Positions 7,259 through 16,418 of a stretch of 64,000 nucleotides of DNA are shown here, piece after piece (the first letter of the stretch is position 1; each line of letters starts with the position of its first letter). Origin of the DNA: Marivita sp. (lineage in GTDB: Bacteria; Pseudomonadota; Alphaproteobacteria; Rhodobacterales; Rhodobacteraceae); contig NZ_JALEGT010000062.1 of the NCBI RefSeq assembly GCF_022763305.1, forward strand, positions 1 to 64,000, in the 5' to 3' direction. Made by a program: the position numbers and the translations under genes. Below the pieces are notes generated by a model. The model saw only the letters and a program-made list of their open reading frames with translations. It searched no databases and was not told where the DNA came from.

Positions 7259-9874
7259 TCAGTGCACCACGGCATCATCCGGACGCGGCCGGTTCGATGC
7301 GGCAACGCGGTCCCCGATGATCAGACCATCGGCCCCAGCCGTCACAGGCACCAGATCGCCATCCGCGATGTCCCCCGCAAGCAGCATTTCCGCCAACGGG
7401 TCCTGCAAAGCGCGCTGGATCACCCGCTTGAGCGGACGCGCCCCGAAAACAGGATCGTATCCCTCTTCCGCCAGCCATTTGCGCGCGGCATCGTCCAGCT
7501 GCAGGTCGATCTTGCGCGCGGCAAGCCGCTTGAGCAGACGTGCCATCTGAATGTCCACGATCCCGTTCATATCCTCGCGCTTGAGGCGGTCGAAGATCAC
7601 GGTCTCGTCCAGACGGTTCAGGAACTCGGGGCGGAAATGCGCCCGCACCGCGTCCATCACGTCGCGCTTGGCCTGACCCGAGTCAGAGCCTTCCGGCAGT
7701 TGGCTTAGCGCCTGCGACCCAAGATTCGATGTCAGCACGATCAACGTCTGTTTGAAGTCCACCGTCCGGCCCTGACCATCGGTCAGCACACCATCATCCA
7801 GCACCTGCAAGAGCACGTTGAACACGTCCGGATGCGCCTTTTCGACCTCGTCGAACAGCACGACCTGATAGGGCCGCCGCCGCACGGCTTCGGTCAACAC
7901 ACCGCCTTCGTCATAGCCGACATAGCCCGGAGGCGCACCGATCAGACGGGACACGGCGTGTTTCTCCATGAACTCCGACATGTCGATCCGCACCATGGCG
8001 TTGTCGTCGTCGAACAGAAACTCGGCCACGGCCTTGGTCAGTTCTGTCTTACCCACGCCGGTCGGCCCAAGGAACAGGAAGCTGCCCAAAGGACGATTCT
8101 CGTCGTTGAGGCCCGCCCGCGCACGGCGCACCGCGTTGGCGATGGCACGCACAGCCTGATCCTGGCCGATGACCCGCTTGTGCAGACCTTCTTCCATCCG
8201 CAACAACTTGTCCCGCTCGCCTTCGAGCATCTTGGAGGTCGGTATACCCGTCCAGCGTTCGACCACACCCGCGATCTGCTCGGGGCGCACGGCTTCTTCA
8301 ACCATGACATCGTCATCGTTGCTTTCAGCCTCGGCCAACTGTTTTTCAAGCTGCGGGATCACCCCATAGGACAGCTCTCCGGCCTTGGCGAGGTTGCCTT
8401 CCCGCTTGGCGATCTCCAGCTCGGCCCGCGCGCGGTCGAGTTGCTCTTTGACATCCCGTGCCGACGCCAGCTTGTCGCGCTCCGCCTGCCATTTGGCTGT
8501 CATCTCGGCGGACTGCTCCTGCAGATCGGCAAGATCCTTTTCCAACTTGGCCAGACGGTCTTTCGACGCCTGATCGTCTTCAAGACGCAGGGCCTCAACC
8601 TCAATCTGCTTCTGTAGGATATCGCGGTCCAGCGCGTCGAGTTCCTCGGGCTTGCTGTCCACTTCCATCCGCAAACGCGACGCAGCTTCGTCCATCAGGT
8701 CGATGGCCTTGTCCGGCAGGAACCGGTCGGTGATATAGCGATGCGACAGGGTTGCCGCTGCCACCAAGGCGCTGTCCGAAATCCGCACGCCATGGTGCAA
8801 CTCGTACTTTTCCTTGATGCCGCGCAGAATGCTGATCGTATCCTCGACCGTCGGCTCCTGCACCATCACAGGCTGGAACCGGCGGGCAAGTGCCGCGTCC
8901 TTTTCCACGTGCTTACGGTACTCGTCGAGCGTCGTCGCACCCACGCAGTGCAACTCTCCACGCGCAAGGGCAGGTTTCAGCAGGTTGGACGCATCCATCG
9001 CACCATCCGCCTTACCCGCACCCACCAGCGTGTGCATCTCGTCGATGAAAAGGATAATCTCACCGGCAGCCGCCGTCACTTCGGACAGGATGCCTTTAAG
9101 CCGTTCCTCGAACTCACCGCGATACTTCGCACCGGCGATCAGCGCGCCCATGTCCAAGGCCAACAACCGCTTGTTGCGCAGGGATTCCGGCACATCGCCA
9201 TTGACGATGCGCAGTGCCAGACCTTCGGCAATCGCGGTCTTGCCCACGCCCGGCTCACCGATCAGAACGGGGTTGTTCTTGGTCCGGCGGCTCAGTACCT
9301 GCATGGCACGGCGAATTTCGTCGTCCCGGCCGATGATCGGGTCGATCTTGCCTTCGCGCGCACGTTCGGTCAGGTCGAGCGTGAATTTCTTGAGCGCTTC
9401 GTACTGATCCTCCGCACTGGCACTGTCAGCCGTCCGGCCTTTGCGAATGTCATTGATGGCAGAGTTCAGCGCCTGCGCATTGACCGCTCCTGCTTCCAAT
9501 GCTTCCTGCGCCGGGCTTTTGACCATGGCCAGCGCCATGAGAATCCGCTCGACCGGGACAAAGCTGTCGCCCGCCTTTTTGGCGATCTTTTCCGCCTCAT
9601 CGAGCACCTTGCCCGTTGCACTGTCCAGATAGACTTGTCCGGCATCACCTGACACTTTGGGGATCTTGGCAAGCTTGCCATCCAAAGCCTGAACAACGCG
9701 CTGCGGCGCACCGCCGGCACGTTGAATGAGGTTGGAGGCCAACCCCTGTTCGTCGTCCATCAAGGCTTTGAGGATATGTTCGGGCGCCAGCCGCTGATGG
9801 CTTTCCCGCATGGCAATCGTCTGGGCCGCTTGAATGAAACCGCGCGACCGCTCCGTGAACTTCTCCAAGTTCAT
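7259..9874 (-). CDS. clpB: ATP-dependent chaperone ClpB
   Basis: An 871-residue AAA+ disaggregase that acts with DnaK to recover proteins from aggregates in the cytoplasm. In order: Clp N-domain (1-145), first AAA+ module with Walker A GEPGVGKT at 206-213, the coiled-coil middle domain (about 400-530) that marks ClpB rather than ClpA/ClpC, second AAA+ module with Walker A GPTGVGKT near residue 602, and the C-terminal D2-small domain. Length matches the family. A perfect sigma-32 type promoter (9956-9982) and a terminator flank it, so it is a monocistronic heat-shock gene. Confidence 0.97.
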   Translation of the reverse strand: MNLEKFTERSRGFIQAAQTIAMRESHQRLAPEHILKALMDDEQGLASNLIQRAGGAPQRVVQALDGKLAKIPKVSGDAGQVYLDSATGKVLDEAEKIAKKAGDSFVPVERILMALAMVKSPAQEALEAGAVNAQALNSAINDIRKGRTADSASAEDQYEALKKFTLDLTERAREGKIDPIIGRDDEIRRAMQVLSRRTKNNPVLIGEPGVGKTAIAEGLALRIVNGDVPESLRNKRLLALDMGALIAGAKYRGEFEERLKGILSEVTAAAGEIILFIDEMHTLVGAGKADGAMDASNLLKPALARGELHCVGATTLDEYRKHVEKDAALARRFQPVMVQEPTVEDTISILRGIKEKYELHHGVRISDSALVAAATLSHRYITDRFLPDKAIDLMDEAASRLRMEVDSKPEELDALDRDILQKQIEVEALRLEDDQASKDRLAKLEKDLADLQEQSAEMTAKWQAERDKLASARDVKEQLDRARAELEIAKREGNLAKAGELSYGVIPQLEKQLAEAESNDDDVMVEEAVRPEQIAGVVERWTGIPTSKMLEGERDKLLRMEEGLHKRVIGQDQAVRAIANAVRRARAGLNDENRPLGSFLFLGPTGVGKTELTKAVAEFLFDDDNAMVRIDMSEFMEKHAVSRLIGAPPGYVGYDEGGVLTEAVRRRPYQVVLFDEVEKAHPDVFNVLLQVLDDGVLTDGQGRTVDFKQTLIVLTSNLGSQALSQLPEGSDSGQAKRDVMDAVRAHFRPEFLNRLDETVIFDRLKREDMNGIVDIQMARLLKRLAARKIDLQLDDAARKWLAEEGYDPVFGARPLKRVIQRALQDPLAEMLLAGDIADGDLVPVTAGADGLIIGDRVAASNRPRPDDAVVH

Positions 9875-9955
9875 GGCATTCTCCTTTCGTTAAGCACCCC
9901 TTGGTCCGGAACGCCCGCAATCGGCACGTCCCATGGCAGGGCCTTCATGAGGAAA

Positions 9956-9982
9956 ATGGGGACGCGTGCCATGCCGTTCAAG
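9956..9982 (-). promoter_or_regulatory. Sigma-32 (RpoH) heat-shock promoter of clpB
   Basis: On the minus strand CTTGAA (9977-9982) and CCCCAT (9956-9961) are separated by 15 nt, an exact match to the core of the RpoH consensus. The predicted start of transcription lies about 75 nt before the clpB ATG. Confidence 0.85.
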
Positions 9983-10019
9983 AGCCCGTGATCGGCAAGT
10001 AAACATCAGCGTCTTGGCC

Positions 10020-10223
10020 TCACAGACCGTTTGAATCCCGATCAGGAACGTCAGGAGTTTCGAAATTGCCGGTGCCGGCATCTTCCAGATAAGGATTACC
10101 CTGCGCTGGACCGACCGGGTCAAACACCCAGATGACCAGCCCGGCCAAGACGACCGCAGCGGTGATGATCGCGAAAGGGCGCCCGAATCCAGTGCGCCGG
10201 TTGATTACCGTGTTCGAGTTCAT
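10020..10223 (-). CDS. Small single-pass membrane protein of unknown function
   Basis: A 67-residue protein that I do not recognise. After a short basic N-terminus there is one hydrophobic helix (about 17-34), then a polar, acidic C-terminal tail ending in DSNGL. The ATG at 10223 has an AGGAG ribosome-binding site seven bases upstream; the longer frame to 10388 would run into the pyrF region and is rejected. It is divergent from pyrF, with about 105 bp between, and is followed by the clpB upstream region. Confidence 0.6.
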   Translation of the reverse strand: MNSNTVINRRTGFGRPFAIITAAVVLAGLVIWVFDPVGPAQGNPYLEDAGTGNFETPDVPDRDSNGL

Positions 10224-10328
10224 GCTGTTCTCCTGTCTGCGCAAAGAACGCCTGATGCGGGGGGATGTTCCTTGACGCGTCCTCACACGCTTGTAAGACG
10301 GGGCCAGTCTGCAGGAAGGAATACCACC

Positions 10329-11048
10329 ATGGCCGATGACCGCTTGATCGTAGCGCTGGACGTCCCCAACGCGCTTGCTGGACTGCAATTGGCCGAAACA
10401 CTGGGTGATGCGGTGTCCTTCTACAAGATCGGTCTCGGCATGCTGACAGGCGGCGGTCTCGCCCTCGCCAACGAGCTGAAGCAGGAACAGGGCAAGCGCA
10501 TCTTCCTAGACATGAAGCTCTTCGACATCGGTGCAACCGTCGAAGCCGCCGTGCGCGGGCTGGCACAATACGATCTGGATTTTCTGACCGTGCATGGTGA
10601 CCCATACGTCGTCCGCGCCGCGAAGGAAGGGGCGGCCGGTTCGGACCTCAAAATTCTTGCCGTAACAATCCTCACCTCGCTCGAGCGCAGCGACCTCGAC
10701 GGTGCCCTGATCAAGGATGGCACGGTTGCCGATCTCGTGGTCGAACGGGCCGGTCGCGCTTTCGACGCAGGGGCCGATGGCGTCATCGCCTCTCCCAACG
10801 AAGCTGCGCTGATCCGCGCGCTGCCCGAAGCCTCGGGCAGATTGATCGTCACCCCCGGCGTGCGCCCGGCCGGTTCCGATCTCGGGGATCAGAAACGCGT
10901 TGCGACACCGGCGAATGCGGTCAAGAACGGCGTCGATCACATCGTGGTCGGCCGCCCCGTCTGGAAGGCCGCCGACCCACGTGCCGCCGCTCAGGCGATC
11001 GTGGCGGAAATGCAATCGCCTCAGGCGGTTCAGCCCAACAACAGCTGA
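10329..11048 (+). CDS. pyrF: Orotidine 5'-phosphate decarboxylase
   Basis: A 239-residue cytoplasmic enzyme making UMP from OMP, the last step of de novo pyrimidine synthesis. The catalytic tetrad motif DMKLFDIG (Asp61, Lys63, Asp66) is intact, and the C-terminal VTPGVRP and IVVGRP phosphate-binding loops are present. Start at 10329 because of the AGGAAGG ribosome-binding site and because the mature fold begins at DRLIVALD. Its last 19 bases overlap the 3' end of the convergent Nudix gene, so the two transcripts are partly complementary. Confidence 0.96.
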   Translation: MADDRLIVALDVPNALAGLQLAETLGDAVSFYKIGLGMLTGGGLALANELKQEQGKRIFLDMKLFDIGATVEAAVRGLAQYDLDFLTVHGDPYVVRAAKEGAAGSDLKILAVTILTSLERSDLDGALIKDGTVADLVVERAGRAFDAGADGVIASPNEAALIRALPEASGRLIVTPGVRPAGSDLGDQKRVATPANAVKNGVDHIVVGRPVWKAADPRAAAQAIVAEMQSPQAVQPNNS

Positions 11049-11431
11049 TCGAGATAGCGCCGGACCATCTGCGCAAAGTGCGGGATCGCCTCGGGGTGTT
11101 CAACATAGCGATCGGCCGCCATCAGCATCCAACCCTGTCCCTCTGATCCGAACACGATCCTGCGCTCCATCTCGCAAGGAAGATGCGCAGCGAAAAAGAC
11201 GCCACGCTTGTGACGGCCGCGCCAGATCAGATCCTCCGGGCACAGAGCAAGGCCCACCTCTTCGAGCGTCTCGCGCAGGACACAGGCCTCAGCGGTTTCG
11301 TCACCCTCCCGTCCGCCACCCGGCAGGTCGAGCCGACCGGGCCAGGGAATGTCGGGGCGGTCGTCGCGGCGCAGAACGACGATCCGATCCCCGAGAAAGA
11401 GGATAAGCTTCGCCCCGCCGAATGCCTGCAT
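11030..11431 (-). CDS. Nudix hydrolase
   Basis: A 133-residue Nudix-fold pyrophosphohydrolase. The Nudix box is complete: a glycine of the GGG run (about residue 40), then the REGDE acid, RET, and LEE followed by VGL. This gives the metal-binding Glu residues needed for diphosphate cleavage. Substrate unknown; oxidised nucleotides or sugar nucleotides are usual. The ATG at 11431 is chosen over an upstream TTG at 11497 that would run into the dinB start. It shares a 65-bp divergent promoter region with dinB and overlaps pyrF at the 3' end. Confidence 0.85.
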   Translation of the reverse strand: MQAFGGAKLILFLGDRIVVLRRDDRPDIPWPGRLDLPGGGREGDETAEACVLRETLEEVGLALCPEDLIWRGRHKRGVFFAAHLPCEMERRIVFGSEGQGWMLMAADRYVEHPEAIPHFAQMVRRYLDQLLLG

Positions 11432-11496
11432 GATCCAACCTTTCGTCCACCCAAAGCCGGGTGTATCGTCAAACCGCCTGTCCGGATACCCGCCCA

Positions 11497-12750
11497 ATGC
11501 CAGCCCTCTGCCGCGATTGCCTGACCGAATTCGATGCCGGTGCGCGCTGCCCTGCGTGCCGCAGTCCCCGCGTGCTTGAGCATCCCGAACTCTATGACCT
11601 CAGCATTGCACATATGGATTGCGACGCGTTCTACGCGTCGGTGGAAAAGCGCGACAACCCCGATCTGGCCGACAAGCCCGTGATCATCGGCGGCGGGCGG
11701 CGCGGTGTGGTCTCGACCGCCTGCTATGTCGCCCGCATCCGGGGGGTGCGCTCGGCCATGCCGATGTTCAAGGCGCTGCAACTCTGCCCGGACGCCGTGA
11801 TCGTGAAACCCCGGATGGAGGCCTATGTCGAAGCCTCCCGCGCCATCCGGCAGTTGATGGAAGAACTCACACCGTCCATCGAACCCCTGTCTCTGGACGA
11901 GGCGTTCATCGACTTGTCCGGCACGGCGCGGCTGCACGGACACCCACCGGCTGTCATGCTCGCGCGGCTGGTCAAACGCATGCGGGACGAACTTCGCCTG
12001 ACCGGCTCCATCGGGCTCAGCCACAACAAGTTTCTCGCAAAGATCGCCTCGGACCTCGACAAGCCGCGCGGGTTTTCGGTGATCGGCAAGGCAGAAACGC
12101 AAGCCTTCCTGCGGCCAAAACCCGTCCGGTTGATCTGGGGAGTCGGCACCGCGACGCAAGACGCGCTGGACCGCGCAGGCATTCGCACATTCGACGACCT
12201 CCTGCGCTGGGAACTTGACGATCTCACGCATCGCTTCGGGAGCATGGGGCACCGTCTTTACCATCTTGCACGCGGACAGGACCAGCGCCGCGTCTCTGCG
12301 CACAGTCCGACGAAATCCATCTCGAACGAGACCACTTTCCACGAGGACACAAGCGATCCCGACCTGCTGGATGGCCATCTCTGGCGCATGTGTGAAAAAG
12401 TATCCGACCGCGCCAAGGCCAAGGGGCTGGCAGGCCGTGTCGTGACGCTCAAACTCAAGCGGTCGAATTTCACGCTGATCACCAAGCGGACATCGCTCAG
12501 TGATCCGACGCAGATCGCAGACCGCATCTATCGCACCGCCCGCGCCCTGTTCGACCAGGTGGGCGATCAGGGGCCGTATCGCCTCCTCGGTGCCGGGATC
12601 AGCGATCTGGGCCCGGCTGACGCGGCAGACATTTCGGGCGACCTGCTTGATCCACAGGGCATCAAACGCGCCAAGGCCGAACGCGCCACGGATGCGATCC
12701 GGGAACGGTTCGGACCTGACGCGATCCTCAAGGGACGCGCCCTGCGCTGA
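11497..12750 (+). CDS. dinB: DNA polymerase IV (Y-family, DinB) with N-terminal CxxC/CxxC extension
   Basis: A 417-residue translesion polymerase. The palm motif DCDAFYASVEKRDNP and the second acidic motif SLDEAFIDLSG carry the catalytic carboxylates. The fingers/thumb and little-finger domains follow, with SKSISNET-type linker residues. The first 30 residues add CRDC and CPAC pairs that could bind zinc, an extension I associate with Rhodobacterales DinB proteins and not with E. coli DinB. ATG at 11497 is preferred over GTG at 11461 because the cysteine extension begins directly after it. No alphaproteobacterial LexA box (GTTC-N7-GTTC) was found in the 65-bp upstream gap. Confidence 0.93.
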   Translation: MPALCRDCLTEFDAGARCPACRSPRVLEHPELYDLSIAHMDCDAFYASVEKRDNPDLADKPVIIGGGRRGVVSTACYVARIRGVRSAMPMFKALQLCPDAVIVKPRMEAYVEASRAIRQLMEELTPSIEPLSLDEAFIDLSGTARLHGHPPAVMLARLVKRMRDELRLTGSIGLSHNKFLAKIASDLDKPRGFSVIGKAETQAFLRPKPVRLIWGVGTATQDALDRAGIRTFDDLLRWELDDLTHRFGSMGHRLYHLARGQDQRRVSAHSPTKSISNETTFHEDTSDPDLLDGHLWRMCEKVSDRAKAKGLAGRVVTLKLKRSNFTLITKRTSLSDPTQIADRIYRTARALFDQVGDQGPYRLLGAGISDLGPADAADISGDLLDPQGIKRAKAERATDAIRERFGPDAILKGRALR

Positions 12751-12753
12751 CGC

Positions 12754-13071
12754 TCACATCAACTGGTTTTCCTCGTCGATGGCCGAAATCCCAAGCGCGT
12801 CCAACCCAGCCTCAAGGTGATCGGCCAGATGCGGCGTTCCGATCAGATAATCCGCAGTCGGTGTTGTTGCTTCGTTGATCGCAGTCTGGAACGCTTCGTC
12901 CCAGTCTTCGACCTCGAATGCGCCACGCCCGATCCACATGATGGTCACCAGCTCGGCCTGTTCTTCTTCGTCCATGCGGTCGATGAAAGCGCGCATCTCA
13001 CCTTCGGCGCGATCCAACTCGCGGGCCATCACGATGACGGCGGCAACCTTGTTTGCACTGATATGGTTCAT
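12754..13071 (-). CDS. DUF3775-like protein
   Basis: A 105-residue acidic cytoplasmic protein. The N-terminal ISANKVAAVIVMARELD pattern and the following FIDRMDEEEQAELVTIMWIGRG block resemble DUF3775 proteins, which have no known function. No catalytic motif, signal peptide or membrane segment is seen. The ATG at 13071 has a GGGAG ribosome-binding site; the longer TTG-initiated frame is rejected. It is convergent with dinB (stops 3 bp apart) and upstream of, but not clearly co-transcribed with, the SDR gene. Confidence 0.65.
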   Translation of the reverse strand: MNHISANKVAAVIVMARELDRAEGEMRAFIDRMDEEEQAELVTIMWIGRGAFEVEDWDEAFQTAINEATTPTADYLIGTPHLADHLEAGLDALGISAIDEENQLM

Positions 13072-13131
13072 CTCGAATCTCCCATGTGGCCTGTCCAAAC
13101 ATGGAAGAGAAACGAATCTTTCACATTGATC

Positions 13132-13863
13132 TTACGCAAACAGCCGGTAGTAGAGCCAATCTGGCAAGAACTGGCTGCCGCGGAACACCCATGAAAACAG
13201 CGTCGGAAAGCTGCGTTTGAACGCATCCGAATTCATGTGCTCGAAGAATTCGCGCGCCGCGTCCTCGGGCTCCATGATGAAGGGCATGTTGAAATCGTTC
13301 TTGTCGGTCAGGCGTGTCTTGACGAATCCGGGGTTGATCAACTGCACCCGCACATTTGTCTTGTGCAGATCCGCATAGAGCGACTCTGCCAATGTCATCA
13401 CCCCCGCCTTTGACGACGTATAGGCTGCCGCTCCGGGCAAGCCCCGGAAGCCGGACAACGACCCGGTCAGCACGATATGCCCGGCGTCGCGTTCCACGAA
13501 TTTCGGAACGACCGCCCCCATCAATCGCATCGCACCGGTGAAGTTGATGTCCGCCATCATCGTCGCCTGATCGGCATCCCACGCCTTCGCCCCAAAGGGC
13601 CAGTAGACGCCCGCGAGCTGAACGACACCATCGATTTCGCCCACTGCCTCGGAAGCGGCCTTGACCGAGTCTGCGTCGGACACATCGACCGGGACGACAT
13701 CGGATTTACCGGGAAGCTGCGCTGCAAGTTCGTTCAGTTTATCCTCGCTGCGGGCGGACAGGACAAGGTGTACACCGGCCGCGCTCATCTTGTGTGCCAG
13801 CGCGGCGCCCAGACCTTCGCTTGCTCCAACCAGCCAGTACCTTTTGCCCGCCCATTCTCTCAC
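13132..13863 (-). CDS. Short-chain dehydrogenase/reductase, last gene of the RpoE target operon
   Basis: A 243-residue Rossmann-fold SDR with the cofactor loop GASEGLG (13-19), a catalytic Ser in TGSLSG (Ser135) and the YTSSK motif (Tyr148, Lys152). The usual NNAG is replaced by QLAG. It starts with GTG overlapping the stop of the DUF3833 gene (GTGA), so it is translationally coupled. Its place in the five-gene set (amine oxidase, DUF1365, MFS, DUF3833, SDR) matches the sigma-E-dependent RSP_1087-RSP_1091 operon of Rhodobacter sphaeroides, induced by singlet oxygen. Substrate unknown; lipid modification is a reasonable guess. Confidence 0.85.
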   Translation of the reverse strand: MREWAGKRYWLVGASEGLGAALAHKMSAAGVHLVLSARSEDKLNELAAQLPGKSDVVPVDVSDADSVKAASEAVGEIDGVVQLAGVYWPFGAKAWDADQATMMADINFTGAMRLMGAVVPKFVERDAGHIVLTGSLSGFRGLPGAAAYTSSKAGVMTLAESLYADLHKTNVRVQLINPGFVKTRLTDKNDFNMPFIMEPEDAAREFFEHMNSDAFKRSFPTLFSWVFRGSQFLPDWLYYRLFA

Positions 13864-14426
13864 GCTGCTTCCTTCCTGCGCATCGTAGCCACCAGTTCAG
13901 CCACCTTGATTCCGTATTTCCGAAACTGGCTGCGGTTCACGATGGTTCCATTCGGTGCCAGATACATCCAGTCCGTGGTATCCAGAACATGCCCCCCCTG
14001 CGCGTCTGGAAGCTTGTATTTGTAACGCAACTGCACTGTCGGTCCGCTTTGCACGCCCAGGCCTTCCCCCACGACGTCCGCGGCGGTTGCGCGGATGCGC
14101 CCGTCATTGCCAAGCGTCAGGTTCCATTCGCGAAGCACCTCGTCGCCACTGTCGTAGACGAACCGCTCTTTCATCACGCCGGTGTTCCCGGTCCAGACTG
14201 CGTCGAAATCCCCGACAAACCGCGAGGTCACACGGCCCGTCGGACCATAGATCACGCCTTCGCAAATGATTTCCCCATTCAGATGGGTGCGCAGATCGAA
14301 CGCATCGCCGGGGGCGTTCACATAATCATGCGGAGCTTGCCCGACGAACCCGAAATATCGGGTCTTCAGGAAGCCCAGGATCAGCATCAGGCTTGCTCCG
14401 AGAAAAACGAGAAAGACTGTCTCCAT
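13860..14426 (-). CDS. DUF3833 family protein
   Basis: A 188-residue protein with one N-terminal membrane segment (METVFLVFLGASLMLILG) and a beta-rich domain that fits DUF3833, a family found in photooxidative stress operons. The ATG at 14426 follows the MFS stop by 4 nt and has an AAAGGA ribosome-binding site; the in-frame TTG upstream is rejected. Its stop overlaps the SDR start. Function unknown. It would sit at the inner membrane with the beta domain in the periplasm or cytoplasm; orientation cannot be told. Confidence 0.8.
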   Translation of the reverse strand: METVFLVFLGASLMLILGFLKTRYFGFVGQAPHDYVNAPGDAFDLRTHLNGEIICEGVIYGPTGRVTSRFVGDFDAVWTGNTGVMKERFVYDSGDEVLREWNLTLGNDGRIRATAADVVGEGLGVQSGPTVQLRYKYKLPDAQGGHVLDTTDWMYLAPNGTIVNRSQFRKYGIKVAELVATMRRKEAA

Positions 14427-14430
14427 GACG

Positions 14431-15663
14431 TCATTCCTTTCCAAGCGGTGTCGCGATCAGCAGACCGATCGCCACCAGTTTCAAAGCGCAGGGCACGCCT
14501 GCGTAGAGCAAAGTCAACGTCCTCAGCGCGGCCTCGCTGTTTTCCGCGCCCGAGACAAACCCGCTGGCCTCGAGGATCGGCAGCAACGCAATCGCCGCAA
14601 AGGCGAGTGTGAATTTCGACACGAATCCCCAGAGCGCAAACCCTTCGGACGCTTCCGGCGCCACCTGCTCCATCCGCCGGGCAAAGACAGCCGGCAGCAA
14701 GGTCAGATCGGCACCGACTGCGGCCCCCGAGGCCAAGCAGATCAAGGCGAACCAGACCGTGTCGCCGCTGCCCAGCATCATCGCAAAGCTGAAGGCCACA
14801 ATGGCCAAAAGCATCGCCGCAAGAAGCGCGGCCTTGGCACCGATCCGTTCTGCCAGAGCGGCCCAAAGAGGTGCGGCGCCTGCTGCAGCCACGAAGAACA
14901 GGAGCAACAGCGGCCCTTCCCAACCCGGCGCATCCAAACGGCTTTCCACGAAAAACAAAAACAGTGTCGAACTCACGGCGACCGGCGCCGCATTGACCAG
15001 CGCGATCAGCAGCAGGCGCCGCGAGATTTGATCCTTTAGGACAATTCCAAAGCCCTCAGACGGCTCGGCTGTGGCACCGCGCCATTCATTATGCATCGCG
15101 ATCCCTGCGATCAAACAGGCCAGCGCAAATACGGCCGCGTAGGCCACGAATTCCGGCCATGCGATGGCCAGAAAAACCGACGGCATCACCGAAGCCACAC
15201 ACACGCCAAGCAAGGCACCCGTTTCTCGCCAGCGCGCGACTCGCAGATACCCGGTGTCGCCGCCCAGCGCCTGCGCCTTCTGGACGCCGCGTGCGTAGAA
15301 ATTGATGGTCAGGAAACTGAACGCCGAAAACACGAGCGTCAGCATCACGGCGAACCACAGAATCGGGCTGGTCGGTGGTGTCACCGCAAACAGACCCAGC
15401 ATTGCGGCCCCCATGATCGCCAGCGTGACTCCGACAGCCACACCCTGGTACCGGCGGACCGCGACGGCCAGCTTGCCCAAAAGCGGGTCCTGAATGACAT
15501 CGAACAAGCGCAGTCCAAAGAGGACAGAGCCCAAAGCGGCAAGGCTGACGCCGTATTCATCGACATAGAATTTCGGCGCATGGATATATATCGGCAAACC
15601 CGCCGCCGCGAGCACCGCCGCGAACACCGCGTAGGCTCCCAGGTTCTGCCGATCTGCCCTCAT
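14431..15663 (-). CDS. MFS transporter (GPH/MFS_2-like)
   Basis: A 410-residue integral membrane protein with about 12 hydrophobic segments and the RLFDVIQDPLLGKL motif after the second helix, typical of the glycoside-pentoside-hexuronide/MFS_2 group. Substrate not predictable; MFS_2 members also move lysophospholipids, which would suit an operon concerned with membrane lipids. The ATG at 15663 shares one base with the DUF1365 stop (TGATG). It corresponds by position to the MFS gene of the R. sphaeroides sigma-E operon. Confidence 0.85.
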   Translation of the reverse strand: MRADRQNLGAYAVFAAVLAAAGLPIYIHAPKFYVDEYGVSLAALGSVLFGLRLFDVIQDPLLGKLAVAVRRYQGVAVGVTLAIMGAAMLGLFAVTPPTSPILWFAVMLTLVFSAFSFLTINFYARGVQKAQALGGDTGYLRVARWRETGALLGVCVASVMPSVFLAIAWPEFVAYAAVFALACLIAGIAMHNEWRGATAEPSEGFGIVLKDQISRRLLLIALVNAAPVAVSSTLFLFFVESRLDAPGWEGPLLLLFFVAAAGAAPLWAALAERIGAKAALLAAMLLAIVAFSFAMMLGSGDTVWFALICLASGAAVGADLTLLPAVFARRMEQVAPEASEGFALWGFVSKFTLAFAAIALLPILEASGFVSGAENSEAALRTLTLLYAGVPCALKLVAIGLLIATPLGKE

Positions 15664-16418
15664 CACTGGCTGACTTCCTCCAGGGGCGGTTCTGTACGGG
15701 TGCGATAGCGCGAGCCCTTCCACCACAGCTTGAGCGCCTGCCAGTGGATCAGAGCCAATACCCGACGCGAGCCCATCGGGCGGCGTACGAGCGACCGCAG
15801 AATCGACCCATTGCTGATCACCTTGCGCGGACCGGTCAGCGTGGCGATCAAACCTCCGGAGGCCTGCGAATAGTCAATCCAGATCCCGATCTTGTCCGGT
15901 CGGATGTCGAACCTGAACTCGTACCCGCCTTCGACAGGCTGGAAGGGCGAGACATAGAAAATCTTTGTGGCCTGCAATCGGTCCGACGATTTGATCGGCG
16001 AATTGTCAGGCTTGCGGCACAGGTAGGAATGGCGGTCGCCAAAGGTGTTCGTCACCTCCGCAATCACGGCGACGAGGTTGTCGCTCTCATCATGCGCCAG
16101 CCAGAACGACACAGGGTTGAAGACATGGCCCAAGAACCTTGGCTGTGCGAGCAGCAACAACCGCCCCCGCGCCCGCACCTGGTGGGCGTCCAGAACCTCG
16201 CGCGCCCAAACAGCCCCGCGTCCCTCGCCCGGCGTACCTCCGTGATCGATGTCCTGCAGGCTCGCCACGTTGCCCCTGTTGCGCGAGAACAGCCAAGGCG
16301 TTTTAGGCTTGGCCTCGGCATCCAGCATCACGTAGTCGATCGAGTAGCGGAACGCATTGTCCGTGCTGCCTTTGCGACCATGATAGGTGTACCCGACGAT
16401 ATGATCGACAACCCTCAT
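15663..16418 (-). CDS. DUF1365 protein, RpoE-regulon
   Basis: A 251-residue DUF1365 protein. It begins HIVGYTYHGRKG, has the conserved ALLFLAQPRFLGHVFNPVSFWLAHD-like block in the middle (residues about 88-110) and a C-terminal basic region. DUF1365 genes nearly always lie beside a flavin amine-oxidase-like gene, often with a cyclopropane-synthase-like methyltransferase. The pair has been linked to modified (furan or methylated) fatty acids in R. sphaeroides, though the biochemical role of this subunit is not clear. It overlaps the amine oxidase stop by four bases. Confidence 0.88.
   Translation of the reverse strand: MRVVDHIVGYTYHGRKGSTDNAFRYSIDYVMLDAEAKPKTPWLFSRNRGNVASLQDIDHGGTPGEGRGAVWAREVLDAHQVRARGRLLLLAQPRFLGHVFNPVSFWLAHDESDNLVAVIAEVTNTFGDRHSYLCRKPDNSPIKSSDRLQATKIFYVSPFQPVEGGYEFRFDIRPDKIGIWIDYSQASGGLIATLTGPRKVISNGSILRSLVRRPMGSRRVLALIHWQALKLWWKGSRYRTRTEPPLEEVSQ

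Noticed and set aside
11432-11496. LexA operator before dinB
   Set aside because: No GTTC-N7-GTTC repeat is present in the divergent gap.
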